A stretch of DNA of 64,000 nt, taken from contig JAEOSK010000008.1 in the NCBI GenBank assembly GCA_016840405.1, positions 28,119-92,118 on the forward strand, given 5' to 3'. How positions within the stretch are numbered: the first letter of the stretch is position 1; every line of letters starts with the position of its first letter. The notes under the pieces were generated by a model. That model worked only from the letters and a program-made list of their open reading frames with translations, was not told the DNA's origin and did not search any database. The position numbers were made by a program, and so were the translations under genes. Below are positions 17,585 to 26,209 of this stretch, one piece after another. This DNA is from Candidatus Hermodarchaeum yapensis. GTDB taxonomy: Archaea; Asgardarchaeota; Hermodarchaeia; Hermodarchaeales; Hermodarchaeaceae.

Positions 17585-18493
17585 ATGATTGATTTGCATC
17601 GACTAGCAAAAATTCTAAGGGAGCTCAAGCCGGATGAAGTATCAGTTCTTCAAACCATTGAAGCATTAGTACATCGGTTTGAATATGTTCCAATTGAAGA
17701 ACTTGAAAAGAAGATAGATCTTGAAGCGGATGACATATTGTTTCTTCTCGGGCAACTTAACAAAGTGCGTTTGGTGAAACGTCAAAAGGAACATTACTTG
17801 GGATACAGCATAACTCAGGCGGGATATGATGCTTTAGTTCTTTATGATTTAGCGATAAAAGATGTCATCGTTTCTTTAGGACAACCTTACGGTGTTGGCA
17901 AGGAATCAACAGTATATCGTGCTCTTGATCCTAAAGAAACAGAAGTTGCCGTGAAATTTCTACGGTGGGGACGTTCAAGTTTTAAAAAAGTACGTCGACT
18001 TCGACGGCTTAAGGATGATACCATCTCTTCGTGGATGAATGTCAGTAAACAAGCGGCTGAACGAGAATTCAAAGCTTTGCGAGTTATGCACCGTTTAGGA
18101 GGTCTAGTGCCAGAACCAATAGCAATTAATCGGCATGTAATTGTGATGTCTCAGATGACTGGTGATCTCCTGCTTGATATGATTGAATTAGAGCGCCCAG
18201 GAGTTATATTAGATCAGATATTATCCCAAGTTCAGCTAGCATACCATAAAGCAGAGCTAGTCCATGGAGATCTCAGTGAATACAATATCTTTGTTGAAGA
18301 AAACGAACAGATCATAATTTTTGATTGGCCGCAGTGGCAACCAATTACTCATCCTAATGCTCATTGGTTACTCAAACGTGATATCACAAATATTCTTACA
18401 TTTTTCAAACGCCGATTCAGAATTACTTATGATGTTGATGAAACACTAGAAAAATTAACGGCTGGGACGGATAGGAAGAACAAGAATGAATGA
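17585..18493 (+). CDS. rio2: RIO2-type serine protein kinase
   Basis: RIO2 combines an N-terminal winged helix (residues 1-80) with the RIO kinase fold. The nucleotide loop is VGKESTVYRAL, the catalytic loop is VHGDLSEYNI and the metal-binding motif is IIFDWPQW. The family acts in late small-subunit ribosome maturation in archaea and eukaryotes. The 302-residue length is normal. The stop overlaps the ATG of the DUF460 gene by eight bases, showing translational coupling. Confidence 0.93.
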   Translation: MIDLHRLAKILRELKPDEVSVLQTIEALVHRFEYVPIEELEKKIDLEADDILFLLGQLNKVRLVKRQKEHYLGYSITQAGYDALVLYDLAIKDVIVSLGQPYGVGKESTVYRALDPKETEVAVKFLRWGRSSFKKVRRLRRLKDDTISSWMNVSKQAAEREFKALRVMHRLGGLVPEPIAINRHVIVMSQMTGDLLLDMIELERPGVILDQILSQVQLAYHKAELVHGDLSEYNIFVEENEQIIIFDWPQWQPITHPNAHWLLKRDITNILTFFKRRFRITYDVDETLEKLTAGTDRKNKNE

Positions 18494-20558
18494 AACCCCT
18501 TTACTACGAATCATTGGTTTTGATATTCTACCTCAAAGTTCTCCTTCCTCTAAGAAATCCCCTCGATATGCTTCGGTACTAATGGAAGGAGAACTCCTTG
18601 AAACTAACAGTTCGATTCGACGAAGTGAATTATTAAAGATGGTTCGTAGAGTTGAACCTGATATTATTGCAACCGATAATTTATTTGAGCTATCTGCCAC
18701 CGAGAAGGGCGTTATTGAATTTTTATCTAGAATCCCATCAAAAACACGCGTGATCCAAGTCACGGGTTCCCCTGTTCACGGAATGACATCTCTCACAAAA
18801 CTGGCACGAAGGCATGGCTTTCCTGTGAAGAAACATCCAATTCCAGTTGAGACAGCTATTCTGATCTCCCAACTAGCTTCATTAGGTGTGGGTACTGAAA
18901 TATCGGTTTTAGCCCGTGAAACTCGAATTGTTGTTTCCAGAGCCCGTAATGTCGGACCTGGTGGCTTTTCGCAAGCACGATTTCAACGACGAATGCATGG
19001 TTCAATTCAACAAACGGCTCGTAACATATTAGACAAATTGACCAAGGCTGAAATCGATTACGATCAGTATGAAACCCGAACCCAACATGGTTGGTCACGG
19101 TGTATGATTCATGTGTACGAATCCTATGACACTGTTTGCACTGTTGTCCAATCGGAAGTTAACCGAATCGCTGGCGTAGCCGTTAGAATAGCTCCTGTAA
19201 AACATCGATCAATTCTTTATCTTCCCCGGGATGACAAAAAAGAAGAAATCGGTCAACGACGATTACTGGTTGTAGGGATTGACGCAGGAACTACAATAGG
19301 GATTGCAATAACAGATATTTCCGGAAACCTAGTAGCTCTTCGAAGTAGTCGAGGATTATCTCGTGGTGATGTTATCCGATATATCGTCGAGTTTGGGAAA
19401 CCAATTCTACTCGCATCAGATGTATTTCCAGCACCCAGTTTTATCGAAAAACTAAGCACTACACTTCAAACACAGCTTTTTACTCCAGACAAATTGATGG
19501 CCGTCGTTGAAAAAAGGAAATTGGCAAAATCCTTTACGGCAGACTCGCAATTTCGTTCAAGTAATGCTCATCAACGAGATGCCCTTGCGGCCGTTGCTAA
19601 GGTCTTCCAAGTTTATAGTAAGAAGCTTGAATTACTTAACAAGCGTTTGCAAGAAAGTGAACAACGCCATTCGGTTTCTGAAGCTACCGTCTTAGTCTTA
19701 CAAGGCGGTTCAGTACATGATGCTCTTAGTCAATCTATAATACCTACAGAAATTGAAAAATTTCCATCGAAGCCCAGCAAACCCATTGAACCGACTGAAA
19801 AACCCCGAACCCCGCAGGAACTTCAACAAATCGTTGATCGTTTAACACGCCAAGTTGAATCACTTCAACGTCAACTGGAATCTGAACGAAATCAACACCA
19901 ACAGAGTGTAGAACACCAGAAAAAGCTTGAAAAGGAAATTCAGCAAATCCAGCGTCAATTGAATCGTTCGTTAAGCGCAGAACAACGAGAACACCGTCGC
20001 GATGAACGAATTCTCCGGAAGGAAGCAGAGATTCACCGTCTTGAAAAGAAAATACGTACGCAAAGTTTTGAACTTGAACGAATTAAACGCAATATAACAA
20101 ATCTCAAATTAATGCGTCGACTGGAAATGCTCGGAGAAGTACAACCGGTAATCGTACTCTCACATTTTTCGCAAGAAGAAATTCGACAGTTGGGTGAAAG
20201 GTATCCTCAGGATAAAAAACGCAAAGTCGTGTTCATTCAGGATCCTAGTGGGGGTGGAAGCTCAACCGCAAACCAACTTGTACAGTTTGGTGTTCAAATT
20301 GTAATTACTCAAGGGACGATGTCCCATTTAGCGCTCCAGAAATTCAGTGCTGCACATATTCCAGTACTAGACGCAAAATCTCTGCGAATCACTATTGTTG
20401 ATGAATTTGCAGTTGTCGATGTTGAACAATTGAGTTTAGAAATCACAAAATGGCAAGAACGTCATCAGGTTTCTGAACGTGAGGCCGCCGCCGACAATCT
20501 AGAACGCCTAATTGAAGAATATCGACAAGAGCGACGGAATAAAACCTCGGATAAATGA
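18486..20558 (+). CDS. DUF460 protein with RNase H-like domain and coiled coil
   Basis: The 690-residue protein matches the archaeal DUF460 family. An N-terminal domain (IIGFDILPQ) is followed by an RNase H/RuvC-like core (LLVVGIDAGTTIGIAITDI near residue 260). A long coiled coil with many Gln and Glu spans about residues 415-540, and a Rossmann-like C-terminal domain contains QPVIVLSHFSQEEIRQLG. The function is unknown; the fold suggests nucleic acid work. Overlap with RIO2 suggests a link to ribosome biogenesis, which is inference. Confidence 0.88.
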   Translation: MNETPLLRIIGFDILPQSSPSSKKSPRYASVLMEGELLETNSSIRRSELLKMVRRVEPDIIATDNLFELSATEKGVIEFLSRIPSKTRVIQVTGSPVHGMTSLTKLARRHGFPVKKHPIPVETAILISQLASLGVGTEISVLARETRIVVSRARNVGPGGFSQARFQRRMHGSIQQTARNILDKLTKAEIDYDQYETRTQHGWSRCMIHVYESYDTVCTVVQSEVNRIAGVAVRIAPVKHRSILYLPRDDKKEEIGQRRLLVVGIDAGTTIGIAITDISGNLVALRSSRGLSRGDVIRYIVEFGKPILLASDVFPAPSFIEKLSTTLQTQLFTPDKLMAVVEKRKLAKSFTADSQFRSSNAHQRDALAAVAKVFQVYSKKLELLNKRLQESEQRHSVSEATVLVLQGGSVHDALSQSIIPTEIEKFPSKPSKPIEPTEKPRTPQELQQIVDRLTRQVESLQRQLESERNQHQQSVEHQKKLEKEIQQIQRQLNRSLSAEQREHRRDERILRKEAEIHRLEKKIRTQSFELERIKRNITNLKLMRRLEMLGEVQPVIVLSHFSQEEIRQLGERYPQDKKRKVVFIQDPSGGGSSTANQLVQFGVQIVITQGTMSHLALQKFSAAHIPVLDAKSLRITIVDEFAVVDVEQLSLEITKWQERHQVSEREAAADNLERLIEEYRQERRNKTSDK

Positions 20559-20597
20559 TATATTCCTTCTAAAGGGCATTTTCCCTGAAATTTTGTA

Positions 20598-20849
20598 CTA
20601 TTCTTTATTATCCCAAATAATCTGGGTTAAATCCGGTTTTATGTACAAGATGTTGTTACCCCGAATTAAGACTTCACCGAACTTTGCTGTGGGGTTACCC
20701 TCCATCAGTTCTTCGGCCCCCTCTAACACAAGGTTCATGTACACATCAATTTCTTTAAGGCGACCTCGGTATTCCTTACCATCCTTGAGCTTAATCAACA
20801 CTAAGTTGCTTGTAGCCTTTTGAAGAATTTTTATAGGCTGATTTTCCAC
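20598..20849 (-). CDS. Sm-like (Lsm) RNA-binding protein
   Basis: The 83-residue product carries both Sm motifs: Sm1 (VLIKLKDGKEYRGRLKEIDVYMN) and Sm2 (GEVLIRGNNILYI). Archaeal Lsm proteins form heptameric rings that bind U-rich RNA. I chose GTG 20849, which has a GAGGTCG ribosome binding site eight bases ahead; the formal upstream TTG at 20882 adds eleven unconserved residues. The gene converges on the DUF460 gene. Confidence 0.92.
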   Translation of the reverse strand: MENQPIKILQKATSNLVLIKLKDGKEYRGRLKEIDVYMNLVLEGAEELMEGNPTAKFGEVLIRGNNILYIKPDLTQIIWDNKE

Positions 20850-20935
20850 GATATTCGACCTCGGGGGTACACCTGCTAACAATGAAATGCCACTTAAAGA
20901 TAACGGTCAAAGGGATAGCTAAGGGGAAAAACGAA

Positions 20936-21475
20936 TTACTCTTTCAAGACTTTGATGATTAGTCCGTTATCTTCGTTGGCAAGATTGTGAAAACGAGTCA
21001 GGATGGCAAACTCCAGGTGAAGCATTTCTTCAATTTCTTGGAGTGAAAGGGTTTTTGCCAAGGTGGTTACTGCCAGTATTCCATCAGCTTGAATGGCTCG
21101 TTCTAGTTCTTGAATGCCCTGTGAAATATCAGTCAAGTTTTGTAATACTGTAATACTAACAACGGTTGGAAACACATGATTTCGAAATGGTAACATTTCC
21201 GCTGAAGCAACTACTAACATAATTGATTCATCTCTGGGTTTGAAGTCTTTGATTAGTTCTAAAGCGATTCGCAGCATCTCAACGGACCCATCAACACCAA
21301 TTACCGGGCGAAAATCGAATAACGCTGACAGACCAATACCTGTTCCAATCCCTACATCCAAAACTGGGCTCTCAATTAGGTAGGTCACTATCGCTTGGTA
21401 TTTTGTTTGCTGGATTTGTAGATATCGATTATGGTAACTTTTCGCTGATTCATCATACAGGCGAATTTTTTTCAC
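20936..21475 (-). CDS. Class I SAM-dependent methyltransferase
   Basis: This 179-residue protein has motif I VLDVGIGTGIGLSALFD, motif II GVDGSVEMLRIAL and the NLTDISQGIQELERAI region typical of UbiE/Methyltransf_11 enzymes. No substrate-binding insert identifies the substrate. It is divergent from the nucS gene, 62 bases apart. Confidence 0.82.
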   Translation of the reverse strand: MKKIRLYDESAKSYHNRYLQIQQTKYQAIVTYLIESPVLDVGIGTGIGLSALFDFRPVIGVDGSVEMLRIALELIKDFKPRDESIMLVVASAEMLPFRNHVFPTVVSITVLQNLTDISQGIQELERAIQADGILAVTTLAKTLSLQEIEEMLHLEFAILTRFHNLANEDNGLIIKVLKE

Positions 21476-21537
21476 AATTCCATACTACGAGTAAATACTT
21501 ATTTAGAATTACGGGCTGACTTCGAAGGGAATCTAAG

Positions 21538-22341
21538 TTGTCATCTAGCAAATTCTCAGCCAGAAAAAAAATTTGGCTGCTCCAATCCCCAACCTTTGAA
21601 CAAGCCCTTCAGCTGCTAGATAAAGCAATTTCCCAAAAACGACTTATCCAGATGCTTGGAAGCTGCTATGTTGAATATCACGGACGGGCACGATCAGTAC
21701 TAACAGAGGGAGAACGGCTCATCATCATGAAACGGGATGGCGCCATTCTTGTTCACAAAGAAAGCGGCGTAGAACCTGTCAATTGGCAACCACCCGGCGC
21801 AACCCTAAAAGTTACACAAGAAAATGATAAACTCGTTCTTTCCGCTAATCGTGCGAAACCGCGTGAAACTGTCCGCATTGATTTTTCTGCCATTACCATG
21901 ATCAGTGCAAGCCTTATTGATGACACTGGCGAGCTTAGCATGTACTTAACAGAAGATGAAATGCAACGTGTTCTAAGTGCAAATCCTGACCTCATCGAGC
22001 TTGGTCTCCGAACCATACGGCGAGAACGTCATGTTGCTCCCGGGTTCATCGACATCTTTGCTCGCGACACCCAAGGACGGCTCGTTATTATCGAAGTCAA
22101 ACGACGCCGGGCTGATAATGAAGCAGCCCAACAACTCCATCGTTACATTAAGAGTCTGCAAGGTGATGAAACCGCTGATCTCCGAGGAATATTAGTTGCT
22201 CCCAGCCTTACAAAGGGCACTCATGCGCTCCTTCAACAGTTGGGCTTAGAATACCGGAAAATTGAACCCCAACAATGTGCTATTTATCTACAAGAATCGG
22301 ATTCGCGAAAACTTACTGATTATTTTCCCGAATCACAATAA
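21538..22341 (+). CDS. nucS: Endonuclease NucS (EndoMS) mismatch-repair nuclease
   Basis: NucS/EndoMS cuts both strands at mismatches or processes flapped DNA with the PCNA clamp. The C-terminal nuclease core is visible as PGFIDIFARDTQGRLVIIEVKRRRA, which holds the D-(x)n-E-x-K active site. The N-terminal DNA-binding domain has RLIQMLGSCYVEYHGRA. The start is TTG at 21538. At 267 residues, the end TDYFPES resembles a PIP-box-like tail for PCNA binding (QESDSRKLTDYF). Present in some archaea and actinobacteria. Confidence 0.92.
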   Translation: MSSSKFSARKKIWLLQSPTFEQALQLLDKAISQKRLIQMLGSCYVEYHGRARSVLTEGERLIIMKRDGAILVHKESGVEPVNWQPPGATLKVTQENDKLVLSANRAKPRETVRIDFSAITMISASLIDDTGELSMYLTEDEMQRVLSANPDLIELGLRTIRRERHVAPGFIDIFARDTQGRLVIIEVKRRRADNEAAQQLHRYIKSLQGDETADLRGILVAPSLTKGTHALLQQLGLEYRKIEPQQCAIYLQESDSRKLTDYFPESQ

Positions 22342-22349
22342 TAAGACAA

Positions 22350-22865
22350 CTAGCCGATGCAAGACCAAGCTATTTGACGAAATCCTTCTGTAACGCCTTG
22401 GCCTTCTTTTGCGCTAGTCTCAAAATATCCCCAGCCCAGCTGTTGTGCATATCTCATTGCATCCTCTGATGAAACTTGACGTTGATCCACTAAATCGACC
22501 TTATTTGCTATCAACACTGATGGAATCGCACCAGTTACTTGAGCAACTTCGTCATACCATCCTGGAATATTATCAAAGGTATGACGTCTTGTCACATCAA
22601 AAACTAAGATAATCCCTGCGGCTCCTCGATAAAAGACAGGACGTACCGAACTAAAATGCGGTTGACCTGCTAAGTCCCAAAGTTGTAATCGGACTAATGT
22701 ATCACCAAAATTCAGTTCTTTCACCGCAAACGAAGTACCAACAGTCATGATGTATGATTCGCGGAAATGCCCCTCAGTGTAACGGATAATGAGACTAGTT
22801 TTGCCGACGGCACCATCGCCAACGACGCAGACTTTGAGAACATACTGGCGTTGCGGTGTACTCAT
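22350..22865 (-). CDS. Rab-like small GTPase
   Basis: A single Ras-superfamily G domain with all five motifs: G1 GDGAVGKTS, switch I threonine in MTVGTS, G3 WDLAGQ, G4 NKVD and G5 ETSAKEG. The Rab-like sequence after switch II is SVRPVFYRGAAGIILVFDVT. I chose ATG 22865, with GAGGAG nine bases upstream; the longer reading to 22937 adds an unconserved leader. The C-terminus ends WSCIG, with one cysteine but no classical prenylation box. Eukaryote-like GTPases of this kind are plentiful in Asgard archaea. The gene is divergent from ileS. Confidence 0.9.
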   Translation of the reverse strand: MSTPQRQYVLKVCVVGDGAVGKTSLIIRYTEGHFRESYIMTVGTSFAVKELNFGDTLVRLQLWDLAGQPHFSSVRPVFYRGAAGIILVFDVTRRHTFDNIPGWYDEVAQVTGAIPSVLIANKVDLVDQRQVSSEDAMRYAQQLGWGYFETSAKEGQGVTEGFRQIAWSCIG

Positions 22866-23014
22866 GTAGCCTTTCTCCTCGAGGGTTCGGTTTGTCTGAC
22901 TTACGTTTGTGGCAATATATTGGTTTCGTTCATCCATGGGTTTTCTTTCAGTTAATTAATTTCGCCCAATGATTTTTATGGACTTGAAGGATGTTAGGGG
23001 CAAGCTAGTCTAAC

Positions 23015-26005
23015 ATGGAGTGCGAATACGCAATGACGGTAACAGAGCTACCGAAGCAGTTCGATTTACCTTCTTTAGAAGAGGAAGTGCTACTCTTCTG
23101 GAAAAAGAATAAAGTGTATGAAAAGGTAACAGAACAGCTTTCGGGTCAACCAGTATTCAGGTTCTTAGATGGGCCCCCATACACTACCGGTGCAATCCAC
23201 CTGGGAACGGCGTGGAACAAAATTCTGAAAGACATGGTATTACGTTTTCGTCGGATGCAGGGGTTCCGCGTTTTGGACACACCTGGTTTTGATATGCACG
23301 GACTACCAATTGAAGTGCACGTAGAAAAAGCTCTGGGCATTAAATCGAAATTAGATATTGAAAGCAAGATTGGTGTTGATAAATTCATAAAACAATGCCA
23401 GGATTTCGCCCTTTCTAACTTAGACCAGATGACAGAACAGTTCAAACGCACAGGAGTGTGGATGAACTGGAATCGCCCATATCGCACGATTGATAATCCC
23501 TACATTGAAGGCACTTGGCACTTGATGAAACGAGCCTCTGAACGGGGATTGCTCTATCGCGGGTTACGATCAATAGATTGCTGCGTACGCTGTGAGACTG
23601 CAATTGCCAAACGAGAGCATGAATACAGAACAGTTGAGGATTATTCGATTTGGGTAAAGTTTCCAATAATCGGGAAAACTAACGAGTATGTTGTGATTTG
23701 GACTACAACGCCATGGACACTTCCTGCTAATATGGCAGTGATGGTCAATCCCGAATTTGAATACCTTCGCGTGAAGGTTGATAAGGAAGTGTGGATTCTA
23801 GCCAAAGGGCTAGCCAATATCATATTACAAGGGCTACTCAACAAACAATACGAAGTGGTTGAAGAGGTCAAAGGCACAAAGCTTCTGGGAATCCGTTATG
23901 AACATCCGTTGCTAGATGAGGTGCCCCGACAGGCAAAATTCCATGATGCTTCTGAGAAAGTTCATTCCGTCGTCTTAAGTGAGGAGCATGTGACCTTAGA
24001 GCAAGGAACAGGTCTGGTACATATGGCTCCTGGTCATGGTCCTCAGGACTTCGAGGTGGGTGAGCGTGAGGAAATTCCCATTTTTTGCCCAGTTACGCTT
24101 TCTGGCTCATTCTCGGAAGAGGGTGGAAAATATGCAGGAATGAAAGTTCAAGATGCAAATGAAGTTATTCTACAAGACTTACGCCGAAAGAAGCTCCTAG
24201 TTCATCAAGATACAATTGAACATGAATATGCTCACTGTTGGCGGTGTGGTAGTCCTCTTGTATACCTTGCTACTGATCAGTGGTTCCTTCGCGTTAGCGA
24301 AATTCGAGAAGAAATTATTAAAAAGAACGAAGATGTCTACTGGGTACCTGATTGGGCGGGTCATACTTGGTTCCGCAATTGGGTACAAAATCTTCGGGAT
24401 TGGTGTATTTCCAGGCAACGCTATTGGGGTGCTCCTCTACCAATCTGGAAATGTGAAAAATGTGAGGAAATTGAAGTCATAGGAAGCATAAACGAACTAA
24501 AAAAGAAATCAGGAAAAATCCCTGAGAACCTTCATCGACCCTGGATTGACGAACTCTCATGGCCCTGTTCGAAATGCAAAGACACAATGAAACGGGTCTC
24601 TGATGTGTTAGATGTCTGGCTAGATAGCGGCGTAGCTCCATGGGCAAGTCGCTGGGCAACTTATGGCACAACAGACTTTGATAATTGGGAAACAGCTGAC
24701 TTCGTAATGGAAGGCAAAGATCAGATTAGCAGCTGGTTCAACACCCTCTTTAACTCAACAATGCTTGCAGATAACCGAGAACCTTACAAAAGTGTCTATA
24801 TGCATGGATTTACAGCTGATGAGCAAGGTCGACCAATGTCAAAATCAAAAGGCATTGGTGTCTTTCCCGAAGAGGTGGTGGAGAAATTTGGTGCTGAGAC
24901 ACTACGAATGTATTGTATCAAAAGCACCGGGCCCGGTGAAGATATGCATTTTCTCTGGAAAGATGTCGAAGATACCCGCCGTTCACTTTCAATTCTCTGG
25001 AACGTCTACGTCTTTGCAACAACTTTCATGAAAGCCGCGGGATATGATCCACAGGCTCATAAATTAAAACCTCAATCCTTACAAAATGAAGATCGATGGA
25101 TTCTCTCCCAGTTGCATCTATTAATCAAACAAGTTGGCGAGCGTCTTGAAAAATACGAACTACCATTTATACCACGGTTGATGGAGTCCTTCATCGTCAA
25201 AGATTTGAGTCGTTGGTATATCAAGCTGATAAGACCACGAACTTGGGTGAGCTCTCAAGACGAAACAAAAACACAGGCATTTACAACGCTTTACTACGTC
25301 TTACGAACCCTCTTAGCGGTACTAGCTCCCGTTCTACCTTTTCAGACAGAAAAAATGTATAAAGCCCTCGTTCGTTCTGCTGAGCCTGATGCCCCATTAA
25401 GCGTTCACATGCTTCCATGGCCCAAGGTCAACGAAAAGCTAATTGATCCTGAGCGGAGCCAAGAAATGGAATGGGTTTCTGATATAGTAGAAGCAACTCA
25501 ATTCATTCGCCAAGAGGAAGGTTTGAAGCTGCGTTGGCCCTGTCAACGTTTAGTCATTGTACCTTCAAAGAAAGAGTTCCAACTTGAACATTTCAGCGAC
25601 GTTGTAGCAAGTCAGACCAATGTAAAAACAGTTGAAATCCAAAAGAAAGCTAAAGGTGATTTACTCAAAAACAAAGAATTACCTTTTGCTACGATATACC
25701 TCGACATCAGTGAAACTCCTGAAATTCGTGCTGAACGCCTTTCACGCGATCTTATTCGACAAATACAAGCAACCCGAAAGAAACAAGGACTTCATGTTAC
25801 GCAACGCATCAAACTGTATGTGGCGGCTAAATCATTGGAACTACGAAAAGCCGTAGAAATGACTCGAGATAGCATTGCTTCAAAAGTTGGTGCTATAACA
25901 CTCGAAGTAGAGGAGAAAATACCTACCGTAAAGGGGCTTGCGGTTGGAAAACTCACATTTGCCAATAAGGAAGTTCAATTCGGCTTTATCGTCCAAGAGA
26001 AATAG
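23015..26005 (+). CDS. ileS: Isoleucyl-tRNA synthetase
   Basis: A full-length 996-residue class I synthetase charging tRNA-Ile. The HIGH signature appears as HLGT after DGPPYTTGAI (near residue 62) and the KMSKS loop as PMSKSKG. The editing CP1 domain contains WTTTPWTLPANMA. Cysteine pairs in the C-terminal and CP regions (CWRCG, CEKCEE, CSKCKD) suggest zinc sites. An alternative start at ATG 23033 would give MTVTEL. The tRNA-Arg follows 48 bases downstream. Confidence 0.96.
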   Translation: MECEYAMTVTELPKQFDLPSLEEEVLLFWKKNKVYEKVTEQLSGQPVFRFLDGPPYTTGAIHLGTAWNKILKDMVLRFRRMQGFRVLDTPGFDMHGLPIEVHVEKALGIKSKLDIESKIGVDKFIKQCQDFALSNLDQMTEQFKRTGVWMNWNRPYRTIDNPYIEGTWHLMKRASERGLLYRGLRSIDCCVRCETAIAKREHEYRTVEDYSIWVKFPIIGKTNEYVVIWTTTPWTLPANMAVMVNPEFEYLRVKVDKEVWILAKGLANIILQGLLNKQYEVVEEVKGTKLLGIRYEHPLLDEVPRQAKFHDASEKVHSVVLSEEHVTLEQGTGLVHMAPGHGPQDFEVGEREEIPIFCPVTLSGSFSEEGGKYAGMKVQDANEVILQDLRRKKLLVHQDTIEHEYAHCWRCGSPLVYLATDQWFLRVSEIREEIIKKNEDVYWVPDWAGHTWFRNWVQNLRDWCISRQRYWGAPLPIWKCEKCEEIEVIGSINELKKKSGKIPENLHRPWIDELSWPCSKCKDTMKRVSDVLDVWLDSGVAPWASRWATYGTTDFDNWETADFVMEGKDQISSWFNTLFNSTMLADNREPYKSVYMHGFTADEQGRPMSKSKGIGVFPEEVVEKFGAETLRMYCIKSTGPGEDMHFLWKDVEDTRRSLSILWNVYVFATTFMKAAGYDPQAHKLKPQSLQNEDRWILSQLHLLIKQVGERLEKYELPFIPRLMESFIVKDLSRWYIKLIRPRTWVSSQDETKTQAFTTLYYVLRTLLAVLAPVLPFQTEKMYKALVRSAEPDAPLSVHMLPWPKVNEKLIDPERSQEMEWVSDIVEATQFIRQEEGLKLRWPCQRLVIVPSKKEFQLEHFSDVVASQTNVKTVEIQKKAKGDLLKNKELPFATIYLDISETPEIRAERLSRDLIRQIQATRKKQGLHVTQRIKLYVAAKSLELRKAVEMTRDSIASKVGAITLEVEEKIPTVKGLAVGKLTFANKEVQFGFIVQEK

Positions 26006-26016
26006 ACGCCCCAACA

Positions 26017-26024
26017 CATTTAAG
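26017..26024 (+). promoter_or_regulatory. TATA-like box A for tRNA-Arg
   Basis: ACATTTAA lies about 29 bases before the first base of the tRNA, the spacing expected for an archaeal TATA element. It falls in the 47-base gap after ileS, so the tRNA can have its own promoter. Confidence 0.4.
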
Positions 26025-26052
26025 CCGCAGTAAAACATCACAAAATTCACAA

Positions 26053-26198
26053 GGGCACGTGGCTTAGCCTGATGGAGCGCCGAACTTCTGCGTCCTTGGC
26101 GCAGAGTGTGTATGCCTTATATGGTGTCGCTCCGAACATTCGATTGCGAAGCCTAGGTAAGCCGGAGGTCGCGGGTTTGAATCCCGCCGTGCCCACCA
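26053..26198 (+). tRNA. tRNA-Arg (anticodon UCU) with two introns
   Basis: The acceptor strands GGGCACG (26053-26059) and CGTGCCC (26188-26194) pair perfectly, followed by A and encoded CCA. The D arm is 26062-26077 and the T arm GCGGG...CCCGC starts at 26171. The anticodon TCT lies at 26087-26089. Its stem CCGAA (26080-26084) can only be closed by TTCGG assembled from 26139-26142 plus 26165. This implies a 47-nt intron at the canonical 37/38 site (26091-26137) and a 22-nt intron (about 26143-26164, one-base ambiguity) inside the 3' anticodon stem. Spliced length is 77 with CCA. Reads AGA/AGG-type arginine codons. Confidence 0.88.
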
Positions 26199-26209
26199 CT
26201 CTTCTACGG

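Noticed and set aside
26053..26198. tRNA-Leu or tRNA-Ser with a long variable arm
   Set aside because: The extra sequence does not form a variable arm; removal of two introns gives a perfect class I tRNA-Arg.
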